Positions 25,967-34,241 of a stretch of DNA of 64,000 bases are shown piece after piece (the first letter of the stretch is position 1; each line of letters begins with the position of its first letter). Under the pieces are notes generated by a model, which saw only the letters and a program-made list of their open reading frames with translations, was not told the DNA's origin and did not search any database. Source of the DNA: an uncultured Ruminococcus sp. GTDB taxonomy: Bacteria; Bacillota; Clostridia; Oscillospirales; Acutalibacteraceae. The stretch is from positions 1 to 64,000 of the forward strand of contig CADBHB010000006.1 of the NCBI GenBank assembly GCA_902794395.1, written 5' to 3'. Made by a program: the position numbers and the translations under genes.

Positions 25967-26630
25967 AGCGATAACCAACTCCCCTGAGCGTAACTATGCA
26001 CTTGCTGTATTCGCCGAGGCTCTTTCTCAGCAGCTTAATGTGGGTGTCAAGGGTGCGCTCGTCGCCGAAGAAGTCATAGCCCCAGACCTCGCTGATAAGG
26101 CTTTCGCGGGTGAGGGCAAGCCCCTTGTTGCGCACCATATAAAAGAAAAGCTCGTACTCCTTGGGGGTCATCTCAACGCGATTGCCGTCCACGGTAACGG
26201 TGCGGGCGGCGAAGTCGACCTCCAGACCCTTGTAGGTAAAGACGTCGTTTTTCGCGGCGTCCTCGCTTTTGGCTGTGCGCTTTATTACGGCGCCCACGCG
26301 CATCATCAGCTCCTTGGGAGAGAAGGGCTTTACGACATAGTCGTCGCTGCCCAGCTCAAAGCCGTGGATCTTATCGTATTCCTCGCCGCGAGCCGATAGC
26401 ATGATTATGGGCGTGTCGCGGAACTTGCGTATCTCGCGGCAGGCGGAAAAGCCGTCCAGCTCGGGCATCATCACATCCATGATGATGAGGTCGAACTCCT
26501 TTTTGCGGCAGATCTCTATTGCCTGCATGCCGTCTACCGCCTCCTCCACTTCGTAGCCCTCGAACTCGGCGTACTTGCGGATTATCTGGCGGATGCGGTA
26601 CTCGTCGTCAACAACTAAAATTTTACTCAT
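25953..26630 (-). CDS. OmpR-family response regulator
   Basis: A 225-residue regulator. The receiver has VVDDE near residue 6, phospho-acceptor Asp in LIIMDVMMPE near 52, the Lys in VVKPFSP, and a winged-helix C-terminal domain ending RGVGYRFETV. It is the first gene of the two-component operon, transcribed away from fumarase. The kinase gene follows with a short overlap. Targets are unknown; the nearby acyl cluster and fumarase genes are candidates by position only. Confidence 0.95.
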   Translation of the reverse strand: MSKILVVDDEYRIRQIIRKYAEFEGYEVEEAVDGMQAIEICRKKEFDLIIMDVMMPELDGFSACREIRKFRDTPIIMLSARGEEYDKIHGFELGSDDYVVKPFSPKELMMRVGAVIKRTAKSEDAAKNDVFTYKGLEVDFAARTVTVDGNRVEMTPKEYELFFYMVRNKGLALTRESLISEVWGYDFFGDERTLDTHIKLLRKSLGEYSKCIVTLRGVGYRFETV

Positions 26631-26674
26631 GTTACCAGATCCTTTATTTTATTATGTATGATATTTTCAAAAAC

Positions 26675-26726
26675 ATTGTACCACAAAACAAAAAAGATTG
26701 AAATACCCCAAAAAAAGATTTATAAT
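26675..26726. promoter_or_regulatory. Divergent promoters sharing one -35 box
   Basis: Plus strand: TTGAAA (26698-26703), 17-nt spacer, TATAAT (26721-26726), driving the fumarase genes. Minus strand: the same six bases read TTTCAA, 17 nt from TACAAT (26675-26680), driving the response regulator. The minus -35 is weak. If both are used, polymerase cannot occupy both at once, which would tie the two operons inversely. Confidence 0.6.
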
Positions 26727-26799
26727 AAGAATACTTCACAAAACTGAAAAATAACTGAAACTCAGTTGATGATTTTATGAAACGGAGAGGAAAAGGCAT

Positions 26800-27651
26800 A
26801 TGGAAGTCAGAACCATAGAAGCGTCTGCCGTCACCGCGGCAGTAAAAAAACTGTTCATGGACTGCAACTACTTCATAGGACAGGACATCATGGAGCAGCT
26901 CGAACGCGCCCTCGACATCGAGGACTCGCCCGTAGCGCAGAGCGTGCTCAGGCAGATAATCGAAAACGACAGGATCGCCGCCGCCGAGGAGATACCCCTT
27001 TGCCAGGACACGGGCATGGCGGTGCTGTTCGTGGAGTACGGCGACAAGGTCTGCGTGCAAAACGGCAGCTTTGAGGACGCCGTGCAGCAGGGCGTGCGCG
27101 AGGCGTACGAGGAGGGCTATCTGCGCAAGAGCGTGGTGAGCGACCCCGTGTTTGACCGCGTTAACACCCGCGACAACACCCCCGCTGTCATCCACACAAA
27201 GATCGTTTCCGGCGACCGCATACGCTTTACCGCGGGCGGCAAGGGCTTCGGCAGCGAGAACATGTCCGCTGTAAAAATGCTTACGCCCGCCTACGGCGTC
27301 GAGGGCGTCAAGCAGTTCATTCTCGACACCGTCAGGGCGGCGGGACCCAACCCCTGTCCCCCGATAGTGGTAGGCGTGGGCATAGGCGGCACCTTTGAGC
27401 GGGCGGCGCAGCTTGCAAAAAAGGCGACCTTCCGCGCCATAGACACCAAAAACCCCGACCCCCGATACGCCGCGCTGGAGGACGAGCTGCTTGAGAGCAT
27501 AAACCAAATGGGCTTCGGCCCCGCGGGTCTGGGCGGCAAGACCACCGCTCTGGGCGTTAACATCGAGACCTCCCCCACACACATCGCCGGCATGCCCGTC
27601 GCGGTGAACATCTGCTGTCACGCGGCGCGTCACGCGAGCGCGGAAATCTAA
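26800..27651 (+). CDS. Class I fumarate hydratase, alpha subunit
   Basis: A 283-residue subunit of the [4Fe-4S] fumarase (or L-tartrate dehydratase) heterodimer, cytoplasmic, interconverting fumarate and malate. The family signature [10 protein letters not shown] carries one cluster Cys; [15 protein letters not shown] and [11 protein letters not shown]-type segments follow. GAGAGG precedes ATG 26800. The beta subunit begins 21 nt later, so the pair forms the enzyme. The oxygen-sensitive class I type fits an anaerobe. Tartrate specificity cannot be excluded by sequence alone; fumarase is more usual in this setting. Confidence 0.92.
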   Translation: MEVRTIEASAVTAAVKKLFMDCNYFIGQDIMEQLERALDIEDSPVAQSVLRQIIENDRIAAAEEIPLCQDTGMAVLFVEYGDKVCVQNGSFEDAVQQGVREAYEEGYLRKSVVSDPVFDRVNTRDNTPAVIHTKIVSGDRIRFTAGGKGFGSENMSAVKMLTPAYGVEGVKQFILDTVRAAGPNPCPPIVVGVGIGGTFERAAQLAKKATFRAIDTKNPDPRYAALEDELLESINQMGFGPAGLGGKTTALGVNIETSPTHIAGMPVAVNICCHAARHASAEI

Positions 27652-27672
27652 GGCTTTGGAAAAGAGGATAAT

Positions 27673-28200
27673 ATGGCAAAAAAAATAAACCTTCCGATAA
27701 CAGACGAGGATATTCAAACCCTGAGAGCGGGCGACAGCGTGCTGCTTTCCGGCACCATCATCACAGGCCGCGACGCCGCCCACAAGCGGCTGTATGAGCT
27801 GATAGAGCAGGGCAAGCCGCTGCCCGTGGACGTCAAAGGCGAGCTGATCTACTACGTAGGGCCAGCGCCCGCAAAGCCCGGCTACGCGGTGGGCCCCGCG
27901 GGACCTACCTCGAGCTACCGCATGGACAAATTCACCCCGGCGCTGCTCGATTTGGGGCTAAAGGGCATGATAGGCAAGGGAGCGCGCTCGCAGGAGGTAA
28001 CAGACTCCATCGTAAAAAACAAGGCGGTGTACTTTGCAGCCATCGGCGGCGCGGCGGCGCTTATCGCCAAAAGCATCAAAAAAGAGGAGCTGCTGTGCTA
28101 CGAGGATCTGGGCACCGAGGCGGTGCGGCGCTACACCGTAGAGGACTTTCCCTGCATAGTGGCGATAGACTGCGAGGGCAACAATGTTTACGACAGATGA
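27673..28200 (+). CDS. Class I fumarate hydratase, beta subunit
   Basis: A 175-residue C-terminal subunit of the Fe-S hydro-lyase. It shows DSVLLSGTIITGRDAAHKRL near residue 20, the active-site loop GPTSSYRMDKFTPALLDLGL, and GKGARS. It pairs with the alpha subunit upstream; in many bacteria the two are fused. GAGG-like ribosome site and 21-nt spacing imply co-transcription. After its stop there is a gap of about 200 nt before the next gene, with an own promoter. Confidence 0.92.
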   Translation: MAKKINLPITDEDIQTLRAGDSVLLSGTIITGRDAAHKRLYELIEQGKPLPVDVKGELIYYVGPAPAKPGYAVGPAGPTSSYRMDKFTPALLDLGLKGMIGKGARSQEVTDSIVKNKAVYFAAIGGAAALIAKSIKKEELLCYEDLGTEAVRRYTVEDFPCIVAIDCEGNNVYDR

Positions 28201-28277
28201 CCGCTTTTATGTCGTTTGTTAACGTTTTGTCAATCATATTGTAATAAACTCAAATAAAAAGCAAAAAATTCTCAATT

Positions 28278-28323
28278 TTCTCCCTTCTGTTCAATTGACA
28301 ACAGAGGGGAGAAATATTATAAT
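28278..28323 (+). promoter_or_regulatory. Promoter with an overlapping 14-bp palindromic operator
   Basis: TTGACA (28295-28300), 17-nt spacer and TATAAT (28318-28323) form a perfect promoter for the MIF-like gene and probably ddl-murF. An inverted repeat with arms 28278-28291 and 28300-28313 (13 of 14 pairs) covers the -35 box and half the spacer. No T-tract follows, so I read it as a repressor operator rather than a terminator. Confidence 0.75.
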
Positions 28324-28397
28324 AAATAACGAATATAATTTTTATTAGTTCGCACTAAATCAAATAACGAATATGAATTATAGGAGTTCACAAGCAA

Positions 28398-28742
28398 ATG
28401 CCATCAATTAACGTAAAAACAAACACAAAACTGACTGCACCGAAGAAGGAGATCATCAAAAGGAGGTTATTCGACTGCATCGGGATCATTCCCGGAAAAA
28501 GCGACCAATATCTTATGCTGACCATCGAGGACAATGTCGACATGGCGTTCCACCGCGAAAGCGACATGAAAATGGCGATGGTAGAGGTAAAGATCCTCGG
28601 CGGCTCCACCAAGGACGCCTATCAGCGCCTTACAAAAGCTATCTGCATGGTGCTCAACGACGAGGCTAAGGTCGAAGGCGAAAACTGCTACGTCAAATTC
28701 GAGGAAGTCAACTACTGGGGTTATAACGGGTTTATATTTTGA
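28398..28742 (+). CDS. MIF-family tautomerase
   Basis: A 114-residue protein that aligns by eye with macrophage migration inhibitory factor. Pro2 follows the initiator Met (MPSINVKTNTKL), so processing would expose the catalytic N-terminal proline. The middle has SDQYLMLTIEDNVDMAF (MIF: PPQYIAVHV..MAF) and KILGGSTKDAYQRL (MIF: KIGGAQNRSYSKL), and the end has NYWGYNGFIF (MIF: NVGWNNSTFA). MIF proteins are trimeric keto-enol tautomerases. The gene lies 22 nt before ddl in a probable operon with murF. Its bacterial role is unknown. Confidence 0.85.
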   Translation: MPSINVKTNTKLTAPKKEIIKRRLFDCIGIIPGKSDQYLMLTIEDNVDMAFHRESDMKMAMVEVKILGGSTKDAYQRLTKAICMVLNDEAKVEGENCYVKFEEVNYWGYNGFIF

Positions 28743-28764
28743 TTGATTATAGAGAGGAATAAAT

Positions 28765-29805
28765 ATGAGAATTGTTGTTCTTGCGGGCGGCACCAGCACC
28801 GAGAGGGATGTTTCCATCTCGTCGGGCATTTTGGTCGCCGCCGCGCTGAGAGAAAAGGGTCACGAGGTCGTTCTGCTCGACGTTTTCACGGGATATGAGC
28901 AGGACATTTTGGATGTCGACGAGCTGTTCAAACAGAACTACAGCTTCACCACCAGTGCGAACGTAGGTGAAACCATTTCCGACATCGACGAGGTCAGAGA
29001 AAACCGTCGTGACAAATCCAACCGCTTTATCGGCGAACACATCATCGACATCTGCACCTGTGCCGACATCACATTTTTGGCGCTGCACGGCGGCGAGGGC
29101 GAAAACGGACAGATACAGGCGACCTTCGATCTGCTGGGGCTCAAGTACACCGGCTCGGGCTATTTGGGCTCGGCGCTGGCGATGAACAAGGGTCTGACCA
29201 AAAGCGTACTTATGCAGCACAAGGTGCTCACCCCCCGGGGCGAGATATTCAAGACCGAGGAGGATGCCGAAAACTGGAAGATCTTCCCCTGCGTGGTAAA
29301 GCCGTGCTCCGGCGGCTCCAGCGTGGGCATCACCATAGTGGAAAACCGGTCGGAGTTCAAGCAGTCCGTCAGGGAAGCCTTTGGCTACGGTGAACGTGAG
29401 ATCGTCGTAGAGCAGTACATCAAGGGCCGCGAGTTCGCGGTAGGTGTTATCGGCGGCAAGGCGCTGCCTCCCATCGAGATAATCCCCAAGGGCGGCTTTT
29501 ACGACTACGCCACCAAATACCAGGCGGGCGCGGCTGAGGAAAAATGTCCCGCCGACATCACCCCCGAACAGGACGCGGTGATGCGCGAAGCCGCAGCCGA
29601 GGCGTTCCGCGCGCTCCATCTTGAGAGCTACGCGCGGATGGATTTCATCCTCGACAAGGGCAACAACGCCTACTGCCTGGAGGCAAACACCCTGCCCGGC
29701 ATGACGCCCACCAGCCTGCTGCCCCAGGAGGCGGCGGTGGAGGGCATAAGCTACGCCGATCTCTGCGAGCTTATCATCCGCAAATCTCTTGAAAAATACG
29801 CTTGA
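28765..29805 (+). CDS. ddl: D-alanine--D-alanine ligase
   Basis: A 346-residue ATP-grasp enzyme that makes the D-Ala-D-Ala end of the peptidoglycan precursor. It opens MRIVVLAGGTSTERDVSISS, has LHGGEGENG, the ATP-grasp loops VVKPCSGGSSVGITIV and VEQYIKGREFAVGVIGG, and the metal site EANTLPGMTPTSLLPQ. The loop residues that separate D-Ala from D-Lac ligases were not resolved by eye; the ordinary type is assumed. murF starts 12 nt downstream, and the product feeds MurF directly. Confidence 0.95.
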   Translation: MRIVVLAGGTSTERDVSISSGILVAAALREKGHEVVLLDVFTGYEQDILDVDELFKQNYSFTTSANVGETISDIDEVRENRRDKSNRFIGEHIIDICTCADITFLALHGGEGENGQIQATFDLLGLKYTGSGYLGSALAMNKGLTKSVLMQHKVLTPRGEIFKTEEDAENWKIFPCVVKPCSGGSSVGITIVENRSEFKQSVREAFGYGEREIVVEQYIKGREFAVGVIGGKALPPIEIIPKGGFYDYATKYQAGAAEEKCPADITPEQDAVMREAAAEAFRALHLESYARMDFILDKGNNAYCLEANTLPGMTPTSLLPQEAAVEGISYADLCELIIRKSLEKYA

Positions 29806-29817
29806 TAAGGGTGCGCT

Positions 29818-31173
29818 ATGAAACCTTTTACGCTATCTGAGATCGCCGCCGCGTGCGGCGGTACCTATGTCGGCGACGAGGCGCTGCGCGAGGCGACCGT
29901 AACCTCCGTTGAGCGCGACAGCCGACAGATCAAAGACGGTTCACTGTTTCTCGCCATCAAGGGCGAGCGCGTGGACGGCCACGACTTTATCAAAAAATGC
30001 TACGACAGCGGCGCGGTGTGCGCGATTTGTGAGCGCGCGCCCGAAAACGCCGAAAAGCCCTACATCCTGGTGCCCTCCACCCTTGACGCGGTGAAGCGGA
30101 TCGCCGGGGCGTACCGCGAAAAGTTCGACATTCCCGTGGTGGGCGTGTCGGGCAGCGTGGGCAAGACCTCCACAAAGGAGATGCTCTACGCGGTGCTGTC
30201 GCAGAAATACAAGACACACAAAACTCAGGGCAACCTAAACAACGAGCTAGGCGTGCCGCTGACTCTGCTGAGCATGCCCGAGGACGCCGAGGCGGCTGTA
30301 ATCGAGATGGGCATTTCGGACTTCGGCGAAATGAGCCGTCTGTCGCAGATGGCACAGCCCACCGTATGCGTGCTGACCATAATCGGCTGCTGCCACCTGG
30401 AAAACCTGGGCGACCGCGACGGCGTGCTAAAGGCAAAGACCGAGATGTTCCGCTACGCCCGCGAGGACGCGGAATTCATCCTTAACGGGGACGACGACAA
30501 GCTTTGCACCGTGACCGACGTGCGCGGCAAGGCTCCGATCTTCTTCGGCTTGAACGAACAGAACCGCTACCACGCGGAAAACATAGAAAACAACGGCGAG
30601 GGCGGCGTTAGCTGCACCCTCTGCTTCGACGGCAAAAGGCTTGACGTAACCATCCCCGCGATAGGCAGCTACATGGTGTCTAACGCACTGGCGGCGGTCG
30701 CCGCAGGCAGACTGCTGGGGCTGAGCGACGAGGAGCTGAAGCGCGGTGTGGAGTCCTACAAAACCGTGGGCAGCCGCGCGCACGTTATCAACACCGACTG
30801 CCTGCGCATCATCGACGACTGCTACAACGCCAACCCCACCTCGGTCAAGGCGTCGCTTGACACCCTTAAAAACTTTGACGGCAGAAAGGTAGCCGTTCTC
30901 GGCGACATGAAGGAGCTGGGTAAAAACGAGCTGGCGCTGCACTTCGACACCGGCGCCTATGCCAAAGAGTCGGGCGTCGACCTGGTGCTCGCCGCGGGTC
31001 CCTTGGCGAAGGAGCTTGCCAAGGGCGCTGACGGAAGCTGGTTTGAGAGCGTAGAGGCGCTGGAGGAAGCGCTGCCGAGGCTGCTCGAAAAAGGCGACAC
31101 GGTGCTGGTAAAAGCGAGCCATTCAATGCAGTTTGAGAGGATCGTCGGCTTTTTGAAAGAACTGAACGTATAA
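29818..31173 (+). CDS. murF: UDP-MurNAc-tripeptide--D-Ala-D-Ala ligase
   Basis: A 451-residue Mur ligase that joins D-Ala-D-Ala to the tripeptide. N-terminal DSRQIKDGSLFLAIKG, P-loop VSGSVGKTSTKEMLYAVL near residue 115, THKTQGNLNNELGVPL (MurF hallmark), EMGISDFGEM, and the C-terminal domain with DCYNANPTSVKASLDTL. It follows ddl by 12 nt, the classic ddl-murF pair. It works after MurE in precursor assembly. Confidence 0.96.
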   Translation: MKPFTLSEIAAACGGTYVGDEALREATVTSVERDSRQIKDGSLFLAIKGERVDGHDFIKKCYDSGAVCAICERAPENAEKPYILVPSTLDAVKRIAGAYREKFDIPVVGVSGSVGKTSTKEMLYAVLSQKYKTHKTQGNLNNELGVPLTLLSMPEDAEAAVIEMGISDFGEMSRLSQMAQPTVCVLTIIGCCHLENLGDRDGVLKAKTEMFRYAREDAEFILNGDDDKLCTVTDVRGKAPIFFGLNEQNRYHAENIENNGEGGVSCTLCFDGKRLDVTIPAIGSYMVSNALAAVAAGRLLGLSDEELKRGVESYKTVGSRAHVINTDCLRIIDDCYNANPTSVKASLDTLKNFDGRKVAVLGDMKELGKNELALHFDTGAYAKESGVDLVLAAGPLAKELAKGADGSWFESVEALEEALPRLLEKGDTVLVKASHSMQFERIVGFLKELNV

Positions 31174-31212
31174 TAACAACCAACCGGTTAACCACGCAAG
31201 GGGGACGTAAAA

Positions 31213-31839
31213 ATGTCAGTATCCTACATGACCCATCCGCTTATAAAACACAAGATCACCCTGTTGAGAAAGTATTCGACAGGCACCAATGAATTTCGCA
31301 AACTGATCGAGGAGATCGCCATGCTGATGGGCTATGAGGCGCTTGCCGACCTGCCCACCGCCGACATTGAGGTAACTACCCCGATAGAAAAGACACTGCA
31401 GCCTGTGATCAACGGCAAAAAGCTTGCCGTTGTGCCCATCCTGCGCGCGGGTCTGGGCATGGTAAACGGCATTTTGGCGCTGGTGCCCTCAGCTAAGGTG
31501 GGTCATATAGGTCTTTACCGTGACCCCGAAACACATCTCCCCCACGAGTACTACTGCAAGCTGCCCGAGGCTATCGACGAGCGCCAGATCGTAGTGGTCG
31601 ACCCGATGCTCGCCACCGGCGGCTCGGCTGTCGCCGCGGTGGATTTCATAAAGGCGCGCGGCGGCAGAAAGATAAAATTCATGTCCGTCATAGCGGCGCC
31701 CGAGGGCGTGAGCGCGTTGATGAAGGCTCACCCCGACATTCAGCTGTACGTAGGCTGTCTGGATCGCTGCCTAAACGAAAACGCCTACATCTGCCCCGGC
31801 TTGGGCGACGCGGGCGACCGTATTTTCGGCACACAGTGA
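31213..31839 (+). CDS. upp: Uracil phosphoribosyltransferase
   Basis: A 208-residue pyrimidine-salvage enzyme that makes UMP from uracil and PRPP in the cytoplasm. It has [13 protein letters not shown] near the start, [13 protein letters not shown] (uracil side), the PRPP loop [16 protein letters not shown] near residue 132, and the terminal [16 protein letters not shown] 31213 has GGGG upstream. It is 39 nt after murF and is followed by a strong terminator, so it closes this transcription unit. Confidence 0.97.
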   Translation: MSVSYMTHPLIKHKITLLRKYSTGTNEFRKLIEEIAMLMGYEALADLPTADIEVTTPIEKTLQPVINGKKLAVVPILRAGLGMVNGILALVPSAKVGHIGLYRDPETHLPHEYYCKLPEAIDERQIVVVDPMLATGGSAVAAVDFIKARGGRKIKFMSVIAAPEGVSALMKAHPDIQLYVGCLDRCLNENAYICPGLGDAGDRIFGTQ

Positions 31840-31917
31840 CCAACGCCGATAACCGGTGCGCAGCTGCAACAAGCAAGCGGCTTTTCGCGGAGTAATCATT
31901 ATAATACCGACGCAACC

Positions 31918-31947
31918 GGAGGATGGGAGAACCCATCCTCCTTTTTT
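31918..31947 (+). terminator. Terminator after upp
   Basis: GGAGGATGGG (31918-31927), AGAA loop, CCCATCCTCC (31932-31941), then TTTTTT. A perfect 10-bp stem. The stretch from here to 32074 shows no gene. Confidence 0.95.
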
Positions 31948-32074
31948 GATTTCGGACGATCCGCCAAAACCCGCAACGGGGTATGGCATCTGTTCTATCT
32001 GCGGCGTCCGCGGGCGCGGTACATCAGCGCCTCGCGTATCATCCCTGTTACAGGAAGAAAACGCTATCGCTCTA

Positions 32075-32232
32075 ATACTAATCTCAGATAAAAAGCGGAC
32101 AAAGATTTGCGAGGATATTTTTCGCAAGACGAGGCGAAGGACGCCGCAAGGCTGGCGCCCTGCAAGGACGACAACGAAGTATTGCGGAAAACAGACCGCA
32201 AAGATTGTCTGTTTTTTATTTGAGTTTAGTAT
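32075..32232 (+). mobile_element. MITE-like repeat, copy 1
   Basis: A 158-bp element with terminal inverted repeats: ATACTAATCTCAGATAAAAA at the left and the inverse of ATACTAAACTCAAATAAAAA at the right (about 18 of 20 match). A second copy of identical length lies inverted at 61933-62090 with only 3 mismatches. TA dinucleotides flank both ends, as expected for TA-target (IS630/mariner-type) insertions. The interior is rich in short hairpins and encodes nothing convincing. It ends 11 nt before the -35 of the glycerate kinase promoter. Confidence 0.8.
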
Positions 32233-32242
32233 AAGCATAATC

Positions 32243-32271
32243 TGGACAACCGTTTTCGTTTATGCTATGAT
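32243..32271 (+). promoter_or_regulatory. Promoter of the glycerate kinase gene
   Basis: TGGACA (32243-32248), 17-nt spacer, TATGAT (32266-32271), 26 nt before ATG 32298. It abuts the MITE copy, which may have changed its upstream context. Confidence 0.7.
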
Positions 32272-32297
32272 TGTGACACAGAAACGAGGTGTTAAGG

Positions 32298-33413
32298 ATG
32301 AGGCTGATTTTCGCGTCGGACAGTCTGAAGGGCAGTTTGTCGAGTGAACAAACCGCCGCGCTGTTGACGAGAGCCGCGCACGAGGTGTTCGGCGAATGTG
32401 AGTGTGTTTGCGTGCCTGTCGCCGACGGCGGTGAGGGCACGGTGGACGCGGTTATCGCCGCGCTGCACGGAGAGAAAGTCGTTGCATCGGCACACGATCC
32501 GCTGATGAATGAGATACAGTCAAGCTATGGCGTCGCCGGCAAAAAAGCGATCATCGAAACTGCGGCGGCTTCCGGCTTAACGCTTGTCCCGAAAACGCTG
32601 CGAAATCCGCTGAACACCACCACCTACGGCACCGGCGAGCTGATTCGTGACGCTTTGGATCGCGGCTGTCGGGAGCTGTATATCGCGATAGGCGGCTCGG
32701 CTACCAACGACGGCGGCATGGGCTGTCTGCGCGCGCTGGGCGCAAGGTTTCTTGACAGAACCGGCAGAGAGCTGATCGGCAGCGGCGGGGACTTGGCTGA
32801 CGTTGCGGAAATCAATCTCGGCAGTTTGGATAGCCGATTGGCGGACGCACCCTTAACCGTGCTGTGCGATGTGAAAAATCCCCTGTGCGGCGAGCGTGGC
32901 GCTACCTGTACCTACGCCAAACAAAAAGGAGCAACTCCTGCGATGACGGAGCTGCTCGAAAACGGTATGCAAAACTACCGCGATGTTATCAAGCGGCAAT
33001 TCGGCGTTGACTGTGATACGGTCGAGGGCGCAGGAGCGGCAGGAGGCTTGGGAGCGGCGCTGAAAGTGTTTCTTAACGCGAAAATGCGCTCGGGCATAGA
33101 AACCGTGCTGAACCTGATCGGCTTTGACGAATTGCTGAACGGCGCCGATCTGGTCGTGACCGGCGAGGGCAGAGCGGACGCGCAGTCCCTCTGCGGAAAG
33201 GTAATGCAGGGCGTCGGCTTGCACGCCAAGGCGAAAGGCGTCCCCGCGATCGGCTTGTGCGGTTCGGTCGCCGACGGCGCGGAGCAGCTATATGACTGCG
33301 GCATCACTTCCCTCTGTTCGCTCGTTGATGAGAACACCTCTCTCGAAGAAGCGATAGCAAACGCCGAGCGGATTTATTACGAAGCAGCAGTCAGAATGTT
33401 TTGCAGTTTATAA
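32298..33413 (+). CDS. Glycerate kinase, GarK/GlxK family
   Basis: A 371-residue kinase that phosphorylates glycerate with ATP in the cytoplasm. It begins MRLIFASDSLKGSLSSEQ (family opening), has PVADGGEGTVDA, AIGGSATNDGGMGCLRALGARF and TGEGRADAQSLCGK, all conserved in type I glycerate kinases. I choose ATG 32298, with GAGGTG 6 nt upstream, over an in-frame GTG at 32289. It is monocistronic. It could serve glycolate/glyoxylate or sugar-acid catabolism; no pathway partners are adjacent. Confidence 0.94.
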   Translation: MRLIFASDSLKGSLSSEQTAALLTRAAHEVFGECECVCVPVADGGEGTVDAVIAALHGEKVVASAHDPLMNEIQSSYGVAGKKAIIETAAASGLTLVPKTLRNPLNTTTYGTGELIRDALDRGCRELYIAIGGSATNDGGMGCLRALGARFLDRTGRELIGSGGDLADVAEINLGSLDSRLADAPLTVLCDVKNPLCGERGATCTYAKQKGATPAMTELLENGMQNYRDVIKRQFGVDCDTVEGAGAAGGLGAALKVFLNAKMRSGIETVLNLIGFDELLNGADLVVTGEGRADAQSLCGKVMQGVGLHAKAKGVPAIGLCGSVADGAEQLYDCGITSLCSLVDENTSLEEAIANAERIYYEAAVRMFCSL

Positions 33414-33452
33414 GTTTAAAAGAAATAAAGCAGACCGTTGCCGGTGATTGAC

Positions 33453-33503
33453 CCGACCCCCGAAAGTTAGACCGAGAATCTAAGTTTCGGAGGTCGGCTT
33501 TTT
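33453..33503 (+). terminator. Terminator after glycerate kinase (IS-end-like sequence)
   Basis: CCGACC-C-CCGAAA at 33453 pairs with TTTCGG-A-GGTCGG ending at 33497, with further GTTAGA/TCTAAG complementarity, then TTTTT. It works as a terminator by shape; the CCCCCGAAAGTTAGACC half also resembles IS3-family ends. The following 33504-33698 shows no gene, only the leader of the sigma factor. Confidence 0.7.
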
Positions 33504-33698
33504 ATGTGAAGATGTACTTCCGCCCAAGCCCGCGGAGTTCCCGACGGCGCATAGTCAATACGCAAACCTTGATTATTTCTGCTTCGACCGGTGCGAGTGT
33601 TCATAACGGAATTTTTTTATTTTTTTGCACCCAAATACAATTAATAACTGTTATAATATACAGAAGCGCTTCAAAACTAAGCAAAGGGGATGAATCGA

Positions 33699-34241
33699 AT
33701 GAGGGACAGGCTTGTTGAAAAGCTGAAAAAACACGATGAAAAAGCGCTGACGCAGATTATCGAGCAGGAATCGCGGTTTGTGGCTTCCATAATTTTTAAC
33801 ACATCAAAGGGAAGTTTGTCAAAGGAAGATATCGAGGAAGTGACATCCGATGTTTTCGTAACGCTGTGGAACAACGCTGATAAGGTGCAAAACGGCAAGC
33901 TCAAGGGTTATCTTTGCAGCATTGCCAAAACACGCGCACTGAATAAGATCAAGAGCTTACATAATAACACTGTCCTAAACATTGATGATTATGACCCCGA
34001 AGACGATTTTTCGATTGCGGACGAAACGGAAAAGAAGGACATCCGCCGAGAGCTGCGCGAGGTTATTTCGGAGATACCGTTGCCCGACAGAGAGATATTG
34101 ATAAGGTATTATTATTACGATCAAACTGTTTCTCAGATTTCCGGTGAAATGGACATCAATATCGAAACGGTCAAATCCAAGCTAAGACGGACGCGCGAAA
34201 AAATCAAAACAAAACTGATTGAAAGGAGTTACGCGATATGA
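33699..34241 (+). CDS. ECF-type RNA polymerase sigma factor
   Basis: A 180-residue sigma-70-family factor. Region 2 spans about residues 10-90 (DIEEVTSDVFVTLWNNADKV, KGYLCSIAKTRALNKIK) and region 4 about 120-175 (IPLPDREILIRYYYYDQTVSQISGEM shortened here by family comparison; then NIETVKSKLRRTREK). I start at ATG 33699 because AAAGGGG lies 9 nt upstream; the ATG at 33690 sits directly on that ribosome site. The stop overlaps the anti-sigma gene by 4 nt, the usual coupling. Target promoters are unknown. Confidence 0.92.
   Translation: MRDRLVEKLKKHDEKALTQIIEQESRFVASIIFNTSKGSLSKEDIEEVTSDVFVTLWNNADKVQNGKLKGYLCSIAKTRALNKIKSLHNNTVLNIDDYDPEDDFSIADETEKKDIRRELREVISEIPLPDREILIRYYYYDQTVSQISGEMDINIETVKSKLRRTREKIKTKLIERSYAI

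Noticed and set aside
26644-27783. Open frame of 379 codons on the minus strand
   Set aside because: It is the antisense shadow of the fumarase genes and has no recognisable domain.
28278-28313. Inverted repeat considered as a terminator of the fumarase operon
   Set aside because: No T-tract on either strand, and it overlaps a perfect -35 box, which favours an operator.
31856-32347. Plus-strand frame of 163 codons across the upp-glycerate kinase gap
   Set aside because: It runs through a terminator and the MITE copy; its similarity to a frame near 62 kb is due to the repeat, not to a conserved protein.
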